From JAVBOP01 sp031550405 (GTDB taxonomy: Bacteria > Bacteroidota > Ignavibacteria > Kapaibacteriales > UBA2268): a stretch of 16,001 bases of DNA. Position 1 is the first letter of the stretch. The number at the start of each line of letters is the position of its first letter. The notes beneath the pieces are model-generated. The model saw only the letters and a program-made list of their open reading frames with translations. It searched no databases and was not told where the DNA came from. Both the position numbers and the translations under genes were made by a program. This document shows positions 6,537-13,478 of the stretch, piece after piece. The stretch is from NCBI GenBank assembly GCA_031550405.1, contig JAVBOP010000181.1, forward strand, positions 1 to 16,001, written 5' to 3'.

Positions 6537-6879
6537 CTTCAAGATTAATATTTTAGAGAATATTATCATTAAATATATATATTTTAATTTTATGCTTAAT
6601 GTTCAAAGCTATATCTATTCAGTCCGATGATATGTGGCATTTTTAAATAAAAAAATAGAACAATATGGGTCTGACATGCTTTGAACAGCAATTGAAATAG
6701 AACTATCGGACGGTTTTGGCGGCGGTGGTTATGCTGAAAATAAGGAAGTTTTTCGAATAATTTTTCGGCAACAGAAACAAGAAAAAGAGACGTTTGGCAT
6801 AGGGTAACATGCTGTTATAGAACATAGTTACAAAGAAAGTAGCCTCTTTTTTTTCCATTAAGCCTTATTTTTATTATCT

Positions 6880-6899
6880 TTGCTATAATTTGCTATAAT
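6880..6899 (+). repeat. Tandem duplication of a 10-base unit
   Basis: TTGCTATAAT occurs twice in direct succession, immediately after TATCTTTG (6875-6882), which matches the -7 consensus. No gene follows within the expected distance on this strand, so its role, if any, is unknown. Confidence 0.6.
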
Positions 6900-7230
6900 C
6901 GGTTATCGTTTTGAAATCAGACTGAAGGTATCATAAAAGACTTCCAAATTGTGATGTGTTTTGGCTTCTAAACGATGAATGTTCGAGATATAATGTATGT
7001 AGCCGTACAAATTAACTTCAATAAATCCAGTAGATTACAAGACCTACAATCGACATTGGAATTACCCTTATAGGCTAAAAATGGGTAATACTGTTTTCAG
7101 ATAAGCTCAAGAACAAAAAGCATGGCTATTTATTAACAAATATTTATGAAACAAAAAAATACGCCGCTATTATACAATATCGCATTTTTTTTGTATTTTA
7201 ATGTTTTTTTAAAATTTAAAGAAAGATAAT

Positions 7231-8577
7231 ATGGTATATAATATTGGTATAATTGGAACAGGATATGTTGGGCTTGTAACAGGCAATTGCTTTGCTTCGA
7301 CGGGCAACAAGGTGTGGTGTGTTGATATAGATGAGGCGAAAATTAATAGCTTAAGGCAGTCTATATGCACGATATATGAGCCCGGATTGGACAGGCTGCT
7401 TGAGACAAACAATAAGAATGGAAATATAATATTTACAACGAACTTAGAAGAATGCATCACTAATTGCAACATAATCTTTTTATGCCTGCCGACTCCGCCG
7501 AGCGAAGATGGTTCTGCCGATTTGCAGCATGTGCTGAACATGGCGAAAACATTGGCTTTGTTTATTCAAAGAAACGGCATTACCGATAAAAAAATTATTA
7601 TCAACAAAAGCACTGTGCCTGTTGGTACCGCAGAGCAGGTAACGACTGTACTGGCAGAATATCTTTCTAAAGAGCGGTTTGTGGTTGTTAGCAATCCTGA
7701 ATTTTTGAGCGAAGGTGCTGCTCTTGAAGAGGCGTTGAAGCCTGACAGAGTGGTCATAGGCACAAGTGATAAATGGGCTGAAGAGATATTGTGCGACCTG
7801 TATGCTCCTTTTGTGCGCTCGGGAAATCCCATATTGGTCATGGATGAGAAAAGCGCTGAGGTAACCAAATATGCCGCTAATGCCTTTCTTGCCACTAAGA
7901 TATCGTTTATGAACGACTTAGCGCATTACTGCCAGACCGTTGGGGCTGATATAGATAAGATCAGGTTTGGCATTGGCAGCGATTCCCGTATCGGTAAGAA
8001 ATTTTTATATGCAGGCATTGGCTATGGCGGTTCGTGTTTCCCAAAAGATGTGCGTGCATTGGCATATTCGGCGAATACCGTAGATGCTCCGTTACGTTTG
8101 GTTGAGATGGCGCAGGAAATAAACGGGCTGCAAATAAGCCGCTTTTGTGAGCGTATTTATCGCCGGTTTGATAAAAATCTGGCGGGACGCAAGTTCGCAA
8201 TATGGGGGCTGGCATTCAAGCCAAATACCGATGACATACGAGAAGCTCCTGCATTTAAGCTCATTGAATATCTATTAGATAGAGATGCAGAGGTGGCAGC
8301 ATTCGATCCAGAGGCTATGCCCAATACCAAGCTGCGGTTTGGCAATAAAATAGCATATTCGCAGAAAATGTACGACGCATTGGAAAGTGCCGATGCGCTA
8401 ATTATATGCACTGAATGGAACATATTCCGGAACCCTGACTTTTCCATTGTGAAGTCTAAATTGAAGAATAATCTCATTTTTGACGGCAGGAATCTGTTTC
8501 CTGTTGAGGATATGGCTAAGTTCGGTATGGAATATCACAGCATAGGCAGAAAAAGCGTAAAGCCATTACATTTATGA
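7231..8577 (+). CDS. ugd: UDP-glucose 6-dehydrogenase
   Basis: Cytoplasmic NAD-dependent enzyme that oxidises UDP-glucose (or a related nucleotide sugar) in two steps to the uronic acid, a precursor for envelope or exopolysaccharides. The 448-residue protein begins with the Rossmann motif IGIIGTGYVGLVTGNCFA and an acidic end of the second strand (VDID), then STVPVGT, the catalytic segment NPEFLSEG at 155-162, EVTKYAANAFLATKISFMN, and the active-site GYGGSCFPKD with nucleophile Cys269, followed by the C-terminal domain with GLAFKPNTDDIREAP. Length is normal. The start ATG has only a weak GAAAGA upstream. Its stop overlaps the 3' end of the convergent methyltransferase by 6 bases. UDP-N-acetyl-mannosamine dehydrogenase is a possible sister activity, but the overall pattern favours UDP-glucose. 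Confidence 0.92.
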   Translation: MVYNIGIIGTGYVGLVTGNCFASTGNKVWCVDIDEAKINSLRQSICTIYEPGLDRLLETNNKNGNIIFTTNLEECITNCNIIFLCLPTPPSEDGSADLQHVLNMAKTLALFIQRNGITDKKIIINKSTVPVGTAEQVTTVLAEYLSKERFVVVSNPEFLSEGAALEEALKPDRVVIGTSDKWAEEILCDLYAPFVRSGNPILVMDEKSAEVTKYAANAFLATKISFMNDLAHYCQTVGADIDKIRFGIGSDSRIGKKFLYAGIGYGGSCFPKDVRALAYSANTVDAPLRLVEMAQEINGLQISRFCERIYRRFDKNLAGRKFAIWGLAFKPNTDDIREAPAFKLIEYLLDRDAEVAAFDPEAMPNTKLRFGNKIAYSQKMYDALESADALIICTEWNIFRNPDFSIVKSKLKNNLIFDGRNLFPVEDMAKFGMEYHSIGRKSVKPLHL

Positions 8578-9369
8578 TTTTTTATTCATAAATGTAGATA
8601 TATAGCTTAAAAATATAGCACTTGAAGCTGCAACATTTATAGAAGAAACTGCTGGATTTATCGGAATATGCAGCACAGTGTTGCAGGCATCTAAAATATC
8701 ACGACTTATCCCATTGGCTTCATTGCCAAAGACTATTACTTTTTTTTGTGGGAATTGGAAGTCGAAAAGTGATGTGGAATGGTCGGTTATTTCAGCCGCA
8801 AGTATAGTATAACCCATTGATTTTAAATGATATAAGTCATCTATAAGATTTATTGACTGATGAATTTTCGTCGATAAAACCGTTCCCATTGAAACACGCA
8901 CTGCCCGCCGCAAGTACGGGTTCGTTGAGGTCTTATCGAACATAAAAGAATCGAAATTGAATGCCGCAAGATTACGAATGATTGCGCCAATATTCTCTGC
9001 ATCGACAATATTATTTGTAGCAACTATAGTGTCCGAAAGCTCGGAGATGGGACAAAAATCAGGACGTTCAGCAATTGCCATAATCCCTGTATGTATCTTA
9101 AAACCAACGACTTGAGCCATTAATTCTTTTGAAGCAACAAACTGCTTATCTTGCGGAATCTGCCTGCTGTCTATTAAATTTTGGTATTCGTCATAAAATT
9201 CTTTCGTTGCAAAAAATGAAATTATTTTAATATTACTATTCAATATTTTCTCTACAACACGCCTGCCTTCTGCAATAAAAATATTTTCATCAATATGTTG
9301 TTTAGGTGTATATCGCAGGCTGCAATAATGCCTTATTCGCTCGTCATAAATATCTGTAATTTCAAGCAT
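8572..9369 (-). CDS. SpoU/TrmH-family RNA 2'-O-methyltransferase
   Basis: Predicted SAM-dependent methyltransferase for ribose 2'-OH in rRNA or tRNA. The 265-residue protein has an N-terminal substrate-binding part (FIAEGRRVVEKIL at 31-43) and the C-terminal SPOUT knot with its three motifs: motif 1 around ENIGAIIRN (125-133), with the conserved Asn and Arg but DAEN in place of the common DPxN; motif 2 FGNEANGIS (214-222); motif 3 IPINPAVSSINVAASSA (235-251). The target nucleotide cannot be told from sequence. The ATG follows the exonuclease III stop with no gap (TAA then ATG), so it is translated as the second gene of that operon. Its TAA overlaps the end of the UDP-glucose dehydrogenase gene, leaving no room for a terminator between them. 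Confidence 0.88.
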   Translation of the reverse strand: MLEITDIYDERIRHYCSLRYTPKQHIDENIFIAEGRRVVEKILNSNIKIISFFATKEFYDEYQNLIDSRQIPQDKQFVASKELMAQVVGFKIHTGIMAIAERPDFCPISELSDTIVATNNIVDAENIGAIIRNLAAFNFDSFMFDKTSTNPYLRRAVRVSMGTVLSTKIHQSINLIDDLYHLKSMGYTILAAEITDHSTSLFDFQFPQKKVIVFGNEANGISRDILDACNTVLHIPINPAVSSINVAASSAIFLSYISTFMNKKS

Positions 9370-10173
9370 TTATATGTCCAAATCTAAAACAGTTGGACAG
9401 TGGTCTGACCCCAGAACATCAGGTTCATAAAAACAATCCACAATTTTATCGCAAAGTGGCTCGGAAACAAAATGGTAATCAATCCGCCAGCCAACATTAT
9501 TGCGGCGAGCCTGCCCGCGGTTACTCCACCACGAATAATGCCCGCCGCCATGATGCTTTTCGCGGAAGGCATCGACAAAACCCAATTCGCAAAGTTGATC
9601 CAGCTTTTTACGCTCAACTTCAAGAAATCCAGATACTTGCTCATTTTCCTTCGGGCGAGCCAAATCGATTGGATTATGAGCTGTGTTGTAATCGCCGCAT
9701 ATTACAATATTTTTGTTAATATTTTTTAATTTTTCTACACAGTCAAATATGGCATCATAAAATTCGAGTTTGTAATCCAAACGTTCATTATCAGCATAAC
9801 CTTTTGGAAAATATATGTTTAGCAAAATTAAATCCTGCAAATAAGAAATAATTACTCTGCCCTCAACATCAAATTTTTCAACTCCAAAACCCTGTTCATG
9901 CCGAGCATTCAGTTTATCAAAAGTAACAACGCCGCTGTATCCTTTTTTCGAGGTCGCAGAAAAATATTTACCTTGATACCCTTCTGGAAGTCTATTAATT
10001 TCAACGATTTGTTCCATATCAGCTTTTGTTTCCTGCAGACAGATAATATCTGGATTGGAGCTTTGGATATATGCAAAAAGCTTGTTGTTTTTAGTAATTT
10101 CGTCGTACCTTTTGCTCGGATTTTGTCCCGTTACAGCGCGGTAACCATTTATATTCCAACTAATTATACGCAT
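9370..10173 (-). CDS. xth: Exodeoxyribonuclease III (AP endonuclease)
   Basis: DNA repair enzyme that cuts at abasic sites and removes 3' blocking groups. The 267-residue protein shows the full exonuclease-endonuclease-phosphatase fold: start MRIISWNINGYRAV (metal-binding Asn7 region), CLQETKAD with catalytic Glu48, NIYFPKG near 119-125, CGDYNTAHNPIDLA with Asp161 and Asn163, SWWSNRGQARRNNVGWRIDY (214-233) and the C-terminal GSDHCPTVLDLDI with Asp257 and His258. These features resemble the ExoA-type family with divalent metal catalysis. The frame is open to TTG at 10200, but ATG at 10171-10173 matches the family start exactly. First gene of a two-gene operon with the RNA methyltransferase, with its own promoter in the 164-base divergent region shared with scpB. 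Confidence 0.93.
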   Translation of the reverse strand: MRIISWNINGYRAVTGQNPSKRYDEITKNNKLFAYIQSSNPDIICLQETKADMEQIVEINRLPEGYQGKYFSATSKKGYSGVVTFDKLNARHEQGFGVEKFDVEGRVIISYLQDLILLNIYFPKGYADNERLDYKLEFYDAIFDCVEKLKNINKNIVICGDYNTAHNPIDLARPKENEQVSGFLEVERKKLDQLCELGFVDAFREKHHGGGHYSWWSNRGQARRNNVGWRIDYHFVSEPLCDKIVDCFYEPDVLGSDHCPTVLDLDI

Positions 10174-10197
10174 AATATTCACCTGATTGTTTTGCCA

Positions 10198-10228
10198 CAA
10201 AGATATGAATTATATCAAAAAATTACAA
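10198..10228 (-). promoter_or_regulatory. Promoter of the exonuclease III operon
   Basis: On the minus strand TTG (10228-10226), exactly 20 bases, then TATCTTTG (10205-10198): a full match to the Bacteroidota -33/-7 pattern. The -7 box ends 24 bases before the ATG, so the leader is about 15-20 bases. Same spacing as the scpB promoter facing the other way. Confidence 0.7.
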
Positions 10229-10276
10229 GAAAAAATTATATTGAGCAAAACAGCTATCCTCCTCCTTTCTCCAATA

Positions 10277-10308
10277 TTTGTATAATGTAGGGAAAATCAG
10301 TAATTTTG
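10277..10308 (+). promoter_or_regulatory. Promoter of scpB
   Basis: TTTG at 10277-10280, a spacer of 20 bases, then TAATTTTG at 10301-10308 is an exact match to the Bacteroidota housekeeping consensus TTTG / TAnnTTTG. The -7 box ends 29 bases before the ATG. This is the best promoter in the window and supports choosing the downstream ATG, since the upstream TTG at 10278 would lie inside the promoter. Confidence 0.75.
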
Positions 10309-10337
10309 CATGTCAAAAACGTAATTGGTCATATAAA

Positions 10338-11120
10338 ATGAAAGCAAATTTACCATTGTTTCTAACTTTACCTCGGAAAGAACAAAAAGCTGTTGTAGAA
10401 GCGTTAATATTCGCTGCAAATTCCGACGAGATATTAACTTCTGAAAATATTTTTAATATTGCCATCGGCGACAATAGCAATAATGTGCAAACTGCTAATA
10501 AAATAATAGAGATAGAGCAAAACAATGCTGCTGAAAATATAAGCGATGAGAGCATCGGCTTTACGCTTGCCGATATCGAAAAATTTGTCGCTGAGATAAA
10601 TGAAGAACTGGACGGATCCGATCGTCCCTATCGTATCGTTAATTACGCGGGCGGCTACCAGTTCGCAACTTTGCCGCAGTATGGCGAAATTGTTTATCGG
10701 ATGTTGAAAGCAAAAACCAGTAAAAAATTTTCAAATGCCCAACTTGAAACATTATCAATTATTGCTTATAAACAGCCTGTAACAAAACAGGAAATCGATA
10801 GAATTCGTGGAGTTATGAGTTCCAGCGAAATAATTAATATTTTAATTGAAAAGCAATTAATTAAGATTGCAGGACGTAAAGATGTTATAGGAAAGCCGCT
10901 GCTATACGCTACAACGCAAGATTTTTTGAAAGCATTTGGCTTGAATTCGCTTGCTGAGCTACCTAAGTTGCGAGAAATTGAAGAAATAGCTGACCAAAAA
11001 TTGCGCGAAGAAGAGAATGAGCAGCCAGATTTGGTTTTGAACATCACTTCCGAAGATATTCAAGCACTTGACAATGATCCGTCACTCAAGCACTTGATTA
11101 TCCAAGAAGATAAGAGCTAA
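10338..11120 (+). CDS. scpB: Segregation and condensation protein ScpB, with an insertion
   Basis: Winged-helix subunit of the SMC-ScpA-ScpB condensin that organises and segregates the chromosome. Family motifs are clear: KAVVEALIFAANSDEILT near the start, RPYRIVNYAGGYQFAT in the first wing, LETLSIIAYKQPVTKQEIDRIRGV (about 142-165) in the second winged helix, and GKPLLYATTQDFLKAFGLNSLAELP. The 260 residues exceed the usual 180-200; the extra length is an Asn/Glu-rich insertion at about 44-74 in the first domain and an acidic tail of about 45 residues. The frame is open to TTG at 10278, but ATG at 10338 is downstream of the promoter and fits. scpA, often adjacent, is not seen on either side. 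Divergent from exonuclease III and convergent with Hsp33, so monocistronic. Confidence 0.9.
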   Translation: MKANLPLFLTLPRKEQKAVVEALIFAANSDEILTSENIFNIAIGDNSNNVQTANKIIEIEQNNAAENISDESIGFTLADIEKFVAEINEELDGSDRPYRIVNYAGGYQFATLPQYGEIVYRMLKAKTSKKFSNAQLETLSIIAYKQPVTKQEIDRIRGVMSSSEIINILIEKQLIKIAGRKDVIGKPLLYATTQDFLKAFGLNSLAELPKLREIEEIADQKLREEENEQPDLVLNITSEDIQALDNDPSLKHLIIQEDKS

Positions 11121-11156
11121 TTTATTTAACGTACATTTATTTATCTTTGATTGGAG

Positions 11157-12062
11157 TTAATTTCTTTTTGCCATTAATTGTCCAATTATGTCTGAAAAAT
11201 CTTTTTCGTCCAAATAATAGTGCTTGCTGCAATATTGACAAACTAATTCATTATTTTTGTGCTTTTGCATATCAATAAGCTCATCCATGTTTAAAAGCAA
11301 TAACTTAGACATAAAATTCTTCTTTGAACAGCGACAAAAGAAATCCACCTGCTTGTTTTTTATGACATCAAAATCAAACGGCAAATAATTTTTCAATACA
11401 TCTTCGGGACTGTTGCCTGCGTCAAAATCGGCACAAAGCGAATCAATCTGCGAAAAAGACTCAACAACAGCATCTATTTCATCCTGCATAGCACCCGGCA
11501 TCGCTTGTACCAACATCCCGCCAGAGCTTGTGATTATCCCGTCATTATTAAAATCCACATCCAATACCACTGCTGCATTGATTTGCTCCGACTGTGCGAA
11601 ATAATATGCAAGATCATTTGCGATATCGCCCGACTGCAAAGGAACAATGCCAGTTATTGGCTCAACATTATTATATAAAATTCGAGAAATTTTCAGAGTG
11701 CCATTGCCGATAATATCATCTAATGTCATGATATTTGTATTCTGATTATCGTCTGAAAACCGTATAAAGCCGCGGCATTCACCGACTTGCATGGCTTCGG
11801 CAAACACGCGGTTAATTAATCCGTCGCTACTTATATCAAAAATTATGCGCTCTTCGCCTTTCAAAAATGCTGAAATCATCGTTGCTGACGATAACGCCTT
11901 GGCTAAGAAAAATGCAGGAATATGTTCAAGTTTATGGGCAGTTTGGGCGGTTTGAGCGGAGACTGTATTTTTCACGGCAACTGCTCTGAAATAACCGTTC
12001 TTAGAAAGGACCCGAATTACTCTATCTCTATTTTCAAATTTCTTTTTTATTTCTTCTAACAT
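11157..12062 (-). CDS. hslO: Redox-regulated chaperone Hsp33
   Basis: Cytoplasmic holdase chaperone activated when oxidants release zinc from its C-terminal switch. The 301-residue protein has the N-terminal fold (RAVAVKNTVSAQTAQTAHKL, then ALSSATMISAFLKGEERI) and a regulatory C-terminus with CRC at 243-245 and CQYC at 275-278; 29 residues separate the pairs, matching the family CxC-X27-32-CxxC zinc site. All four zinc cysteines are present, so the switch should work. Length is typical. The start ATG at 12060-12062 gives MLEEIKKKFENRDRVIRVL, a normal beginning; no strong ribosome binding site is seen. It lies 109 bases after the Omp28-like gene on the same strand, so it could be cotranscribed or have its own promoter; I did not find a convincing one. 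Confidence 0.93.
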   Translation of the reverse strand: MLEEIKKKFENRDRVIRVLSKNGYFRAVAVKNTVSAQTAQTAHKLEHIPAFFLAKALSSATMISAFLKGEERIIFDISSDGLINRVFAEAMQVGECRGFIRFSDDNQNTNIMTLDDIIGNGTLKISRILYNNVEPITGIVPLQSGDIANDLAYYFAQSEQINAAVVLDVDFNNDGIITSSGGMLVQAMPGAMQDEIDAVVESFSQIDSLCADFDAGNSPEDVLKNYLPFDFDVIKNKQVDFFCRCSKKNFMSKLLLLNMDELIDMQKHKNNELVCQYCSKHYYLDEKDFSDIIGQLMAKRN

Positions 12063-12171
12063 CTAATTATTAATTTTTTTTCATAAATACACCATCCATT
12101 TCAAACGGAATATGTTTTTGTAACTTTAGATATACTATATGGTTAATAACATAAGTGTTTCTGTTTGGAAG

Positions 12172-13035
12172 CTATTGTATTACCACTGCTTTTTGCTCTG
12201 CCTGCAATATGCGTCCAGCCGCCGCATTGTCGTATACAAAAGCGATGACTTTTAAATTCTCAGGCGTCCAATCGCTATCTTCAGGCAAAATATATGAATA
12301 TTTTTTTATAAACTCTTCATTCACTGTAATAGTATTGGAACTGACGACATCGCCCCAAGTACCATTAAATGAATACCTTAGTATATTATTATGTTCATAA
12401 AATTCAACATCAATATCACCATCTTTTTGCCAATTGATAAAATTATCTTCCAAAATCCACACAGAAATAGCATTTTGATTGCTGGCTGCAGCAATATATT
12501 TTAATCCAACTTCAACACTGATTTTCCGCGTTTGCGGATCGTAGACAGGAGCCACCACTATTTTCAGAGGCGCAGCAACTTTTTCATTGATAAGCTCCGA
12601 TACCTTGCTTGCCCATTTTTTACGGTCTACAGGTTTTACTCCATCATAAGTTATGCGGTTTATTGTTCCAGAAGGATAGCCCTTTACGCCCATAGCTTCA
12701 TTAAGCTCATTGCCAACCTGCGTGCGAAAATCATATTTATATTTATCTGTAGTACCAAATTGGTTTGGAACTGCAAAAGTTCCCGCGTGTATTGAAACTA
12801 CATATATTTGGTCATTGCCATAAATTTCCTGCAAATCGTGCGCTATTTGAGTAGCTTCAGGGCAGTTTAAACATTTGAAACCTGTATAATCTTCTATTAC
12901 TATTTTAGCGATACTTGAGTCCACCACTATTGTATCTTTTTTCTCATAAGGCGGAGTTATTTCGTCGCAAGAAGTAAATATAAGGCAGAATAACAGGCAG
13001 GCTGTAATTATCAAAAAATTAATATTGTTAAGCAT
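12172..13035 (-). CDS. Omp28-family lipoprotein with a CxxC motif
   Basis: A 287-residue exported lipoprotein. The N-terminus has a signal peptide (INFLIITACLLFCLIFTSC) with Cys23 as lipid-attachment site, then a linker DEITPPYEKKD. Residues 41-145 look like a thioredoxin-type fold: strand IAKIVIEDYTG, the pair CLNC at 54-57 with EATQIAHDLQ after it, YVVSIHAG, and a cis-proline-like segment GVKGYPSGTINR. The C-terminal half is beta-rich (ISVEVGLKYI, ISVWILEDNFINW) as in Omp28-related proteins such as that of Porphyromonas gingivalis. A thiol-redox role outside the cytoplasm is inferred from the CxxC, not established. The ATG has an AGGG ribosome binding site. It precedes the Hsp33 gene on the same strand, an interesting pairing of two redox-linked proteins. 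Confidence 0.82.
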   Translation of the reverse strand: MLNNINFLIITACLLFCLIFTSCDEITPPYEKKDTIVVDSSIAKIVIEDYTGFKCLNCPEATQIAHDLQEIYGNDQIYVVSIHAGTFAVPNQFGTTDKYKYDFRTQVGNELNEAMGVKGYPSGTINRITYDGVKPVDRKKWASKVSELINEKVAAPLKIVVAPVYDPQTRKISVEVGLKYIAAASNQNAISVWILEDNFINWQKDGDIDVEFYEHNNILRYSFNGTWGDVVSSNTITVNEEFIKKYSYILPEDSDWTPENLKVIAFVYDNAAAGRILQAEQKAVVIQ

Positions 13036-13323
13036 GATTTCCCTTTCATCTTAAATTAGATTATAAATAAACATAAACAATGCAACTTAACAAAAAAATA
13101 TGAGACTGCCAAAGCCTCGCCCTCCAATTGTACCTTTTAACTCCAACCTGCACATATTATAGTAAGTTAGGCTGTAAAAAATTCACAGACCTTTATCGTT
13201 AGTTGAGTTAATTTTGCATTGTCATTCATATGCAAGGTATGGCGGGAAATGAAATTCGGAAATTGGTCATGCCGTTACCGCAATAAAACAAATAAGATTT
13301 CTGAAAATATATTCATAAAAAAT

Positions 13324-13347
13324 CATGTATCGGATTTTAACAATACC
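13324..13347 (-). repeat. 24-base repeat, copy 2, inverted
   Basis: Exact reverse complement of 6500-6523 (plus strand reads CATGTATCGGATTTTAACAA then TACC). It sits about 100 bases upstream of the hydA -7 box, where an operator or an insertion-sequence end could be. Flanking bases show no further similarity to copy 1. Confidence 0.85.
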
Positions 13348-13423
13348 AAAAAAGTTGGGACAAGCTCATTTTGATTTTATCGATAGCATATTTGGGGATG
13401 CCATAATATCAAGCATTTTTTTG

Positions 13424-13431
13424 TATATTTG
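13424..13431 (+). promoter_or_regulatory. -7 box (TATATTTG) of hydA
   Basis: TATATTTG matches TAnnTTTG and lies 47 bases before the hydA ATG, directly behind a T tract ending in G. There is no TTG 20 bases upstream, so activity may need an activator or a different -33 sequence. Confidence 0.4.
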
Positions 13432-13478
13432 TAAGTTCTTAATGATAAACCATTATACCATTTAATTAAAATATTTTA

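Larger units (their letters stand above)
6298..7230. other. 933-base gap with decayed DNA before the UDP-glucose dehydrogenase gene
   Basis: No intact gene is supported. Visible: an IS5-like transposase start (6408-6536), one copy of the 24-base repeat (6500-6523), an inverted repeat TGTTCAAAGC / GCTTTGAACA (6600-6609, 6678-6687), a start-less plus frame at 6685-6807 (reading IELSDGFGGGGYAENKEVF), a tandem 10-base duplication (6880-6899), and on the minus strand a start-less frame at 6903-7034 (reading LYGYIHYISNIHRLEAKTHH). The frames are not recognisable and probably reflect gene decay. No convincing promoter for the dehydrogenase was found. Confidence 0.5.
13036..13478. other. 443-base gap between the Omp28-like gene and hydA
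   Basis: A divergent intergenic region with no gene I can support. It contains the second copy of the 24-base repeat (13324-13347), a TAATTTTG box at about 13210-13217 without a gene behind it, and the -7 box of hydA at 13424-13431. Short ATG frames (for example MQGMAGNEIRKLVMPLPQ near 13230) have no ribosome binding site and are not called. Confidence 0.5.

Noticed and set aside
6600..6687. 10-base inverted repeat TGTTCAAAGC / GCTTTGAACA as ends of a miniature transposable element
   Set aside because: Arms are short, flanks do not match, no target duplication is visible, and one 10-base inverted match within about 1 kb is expected by chance.
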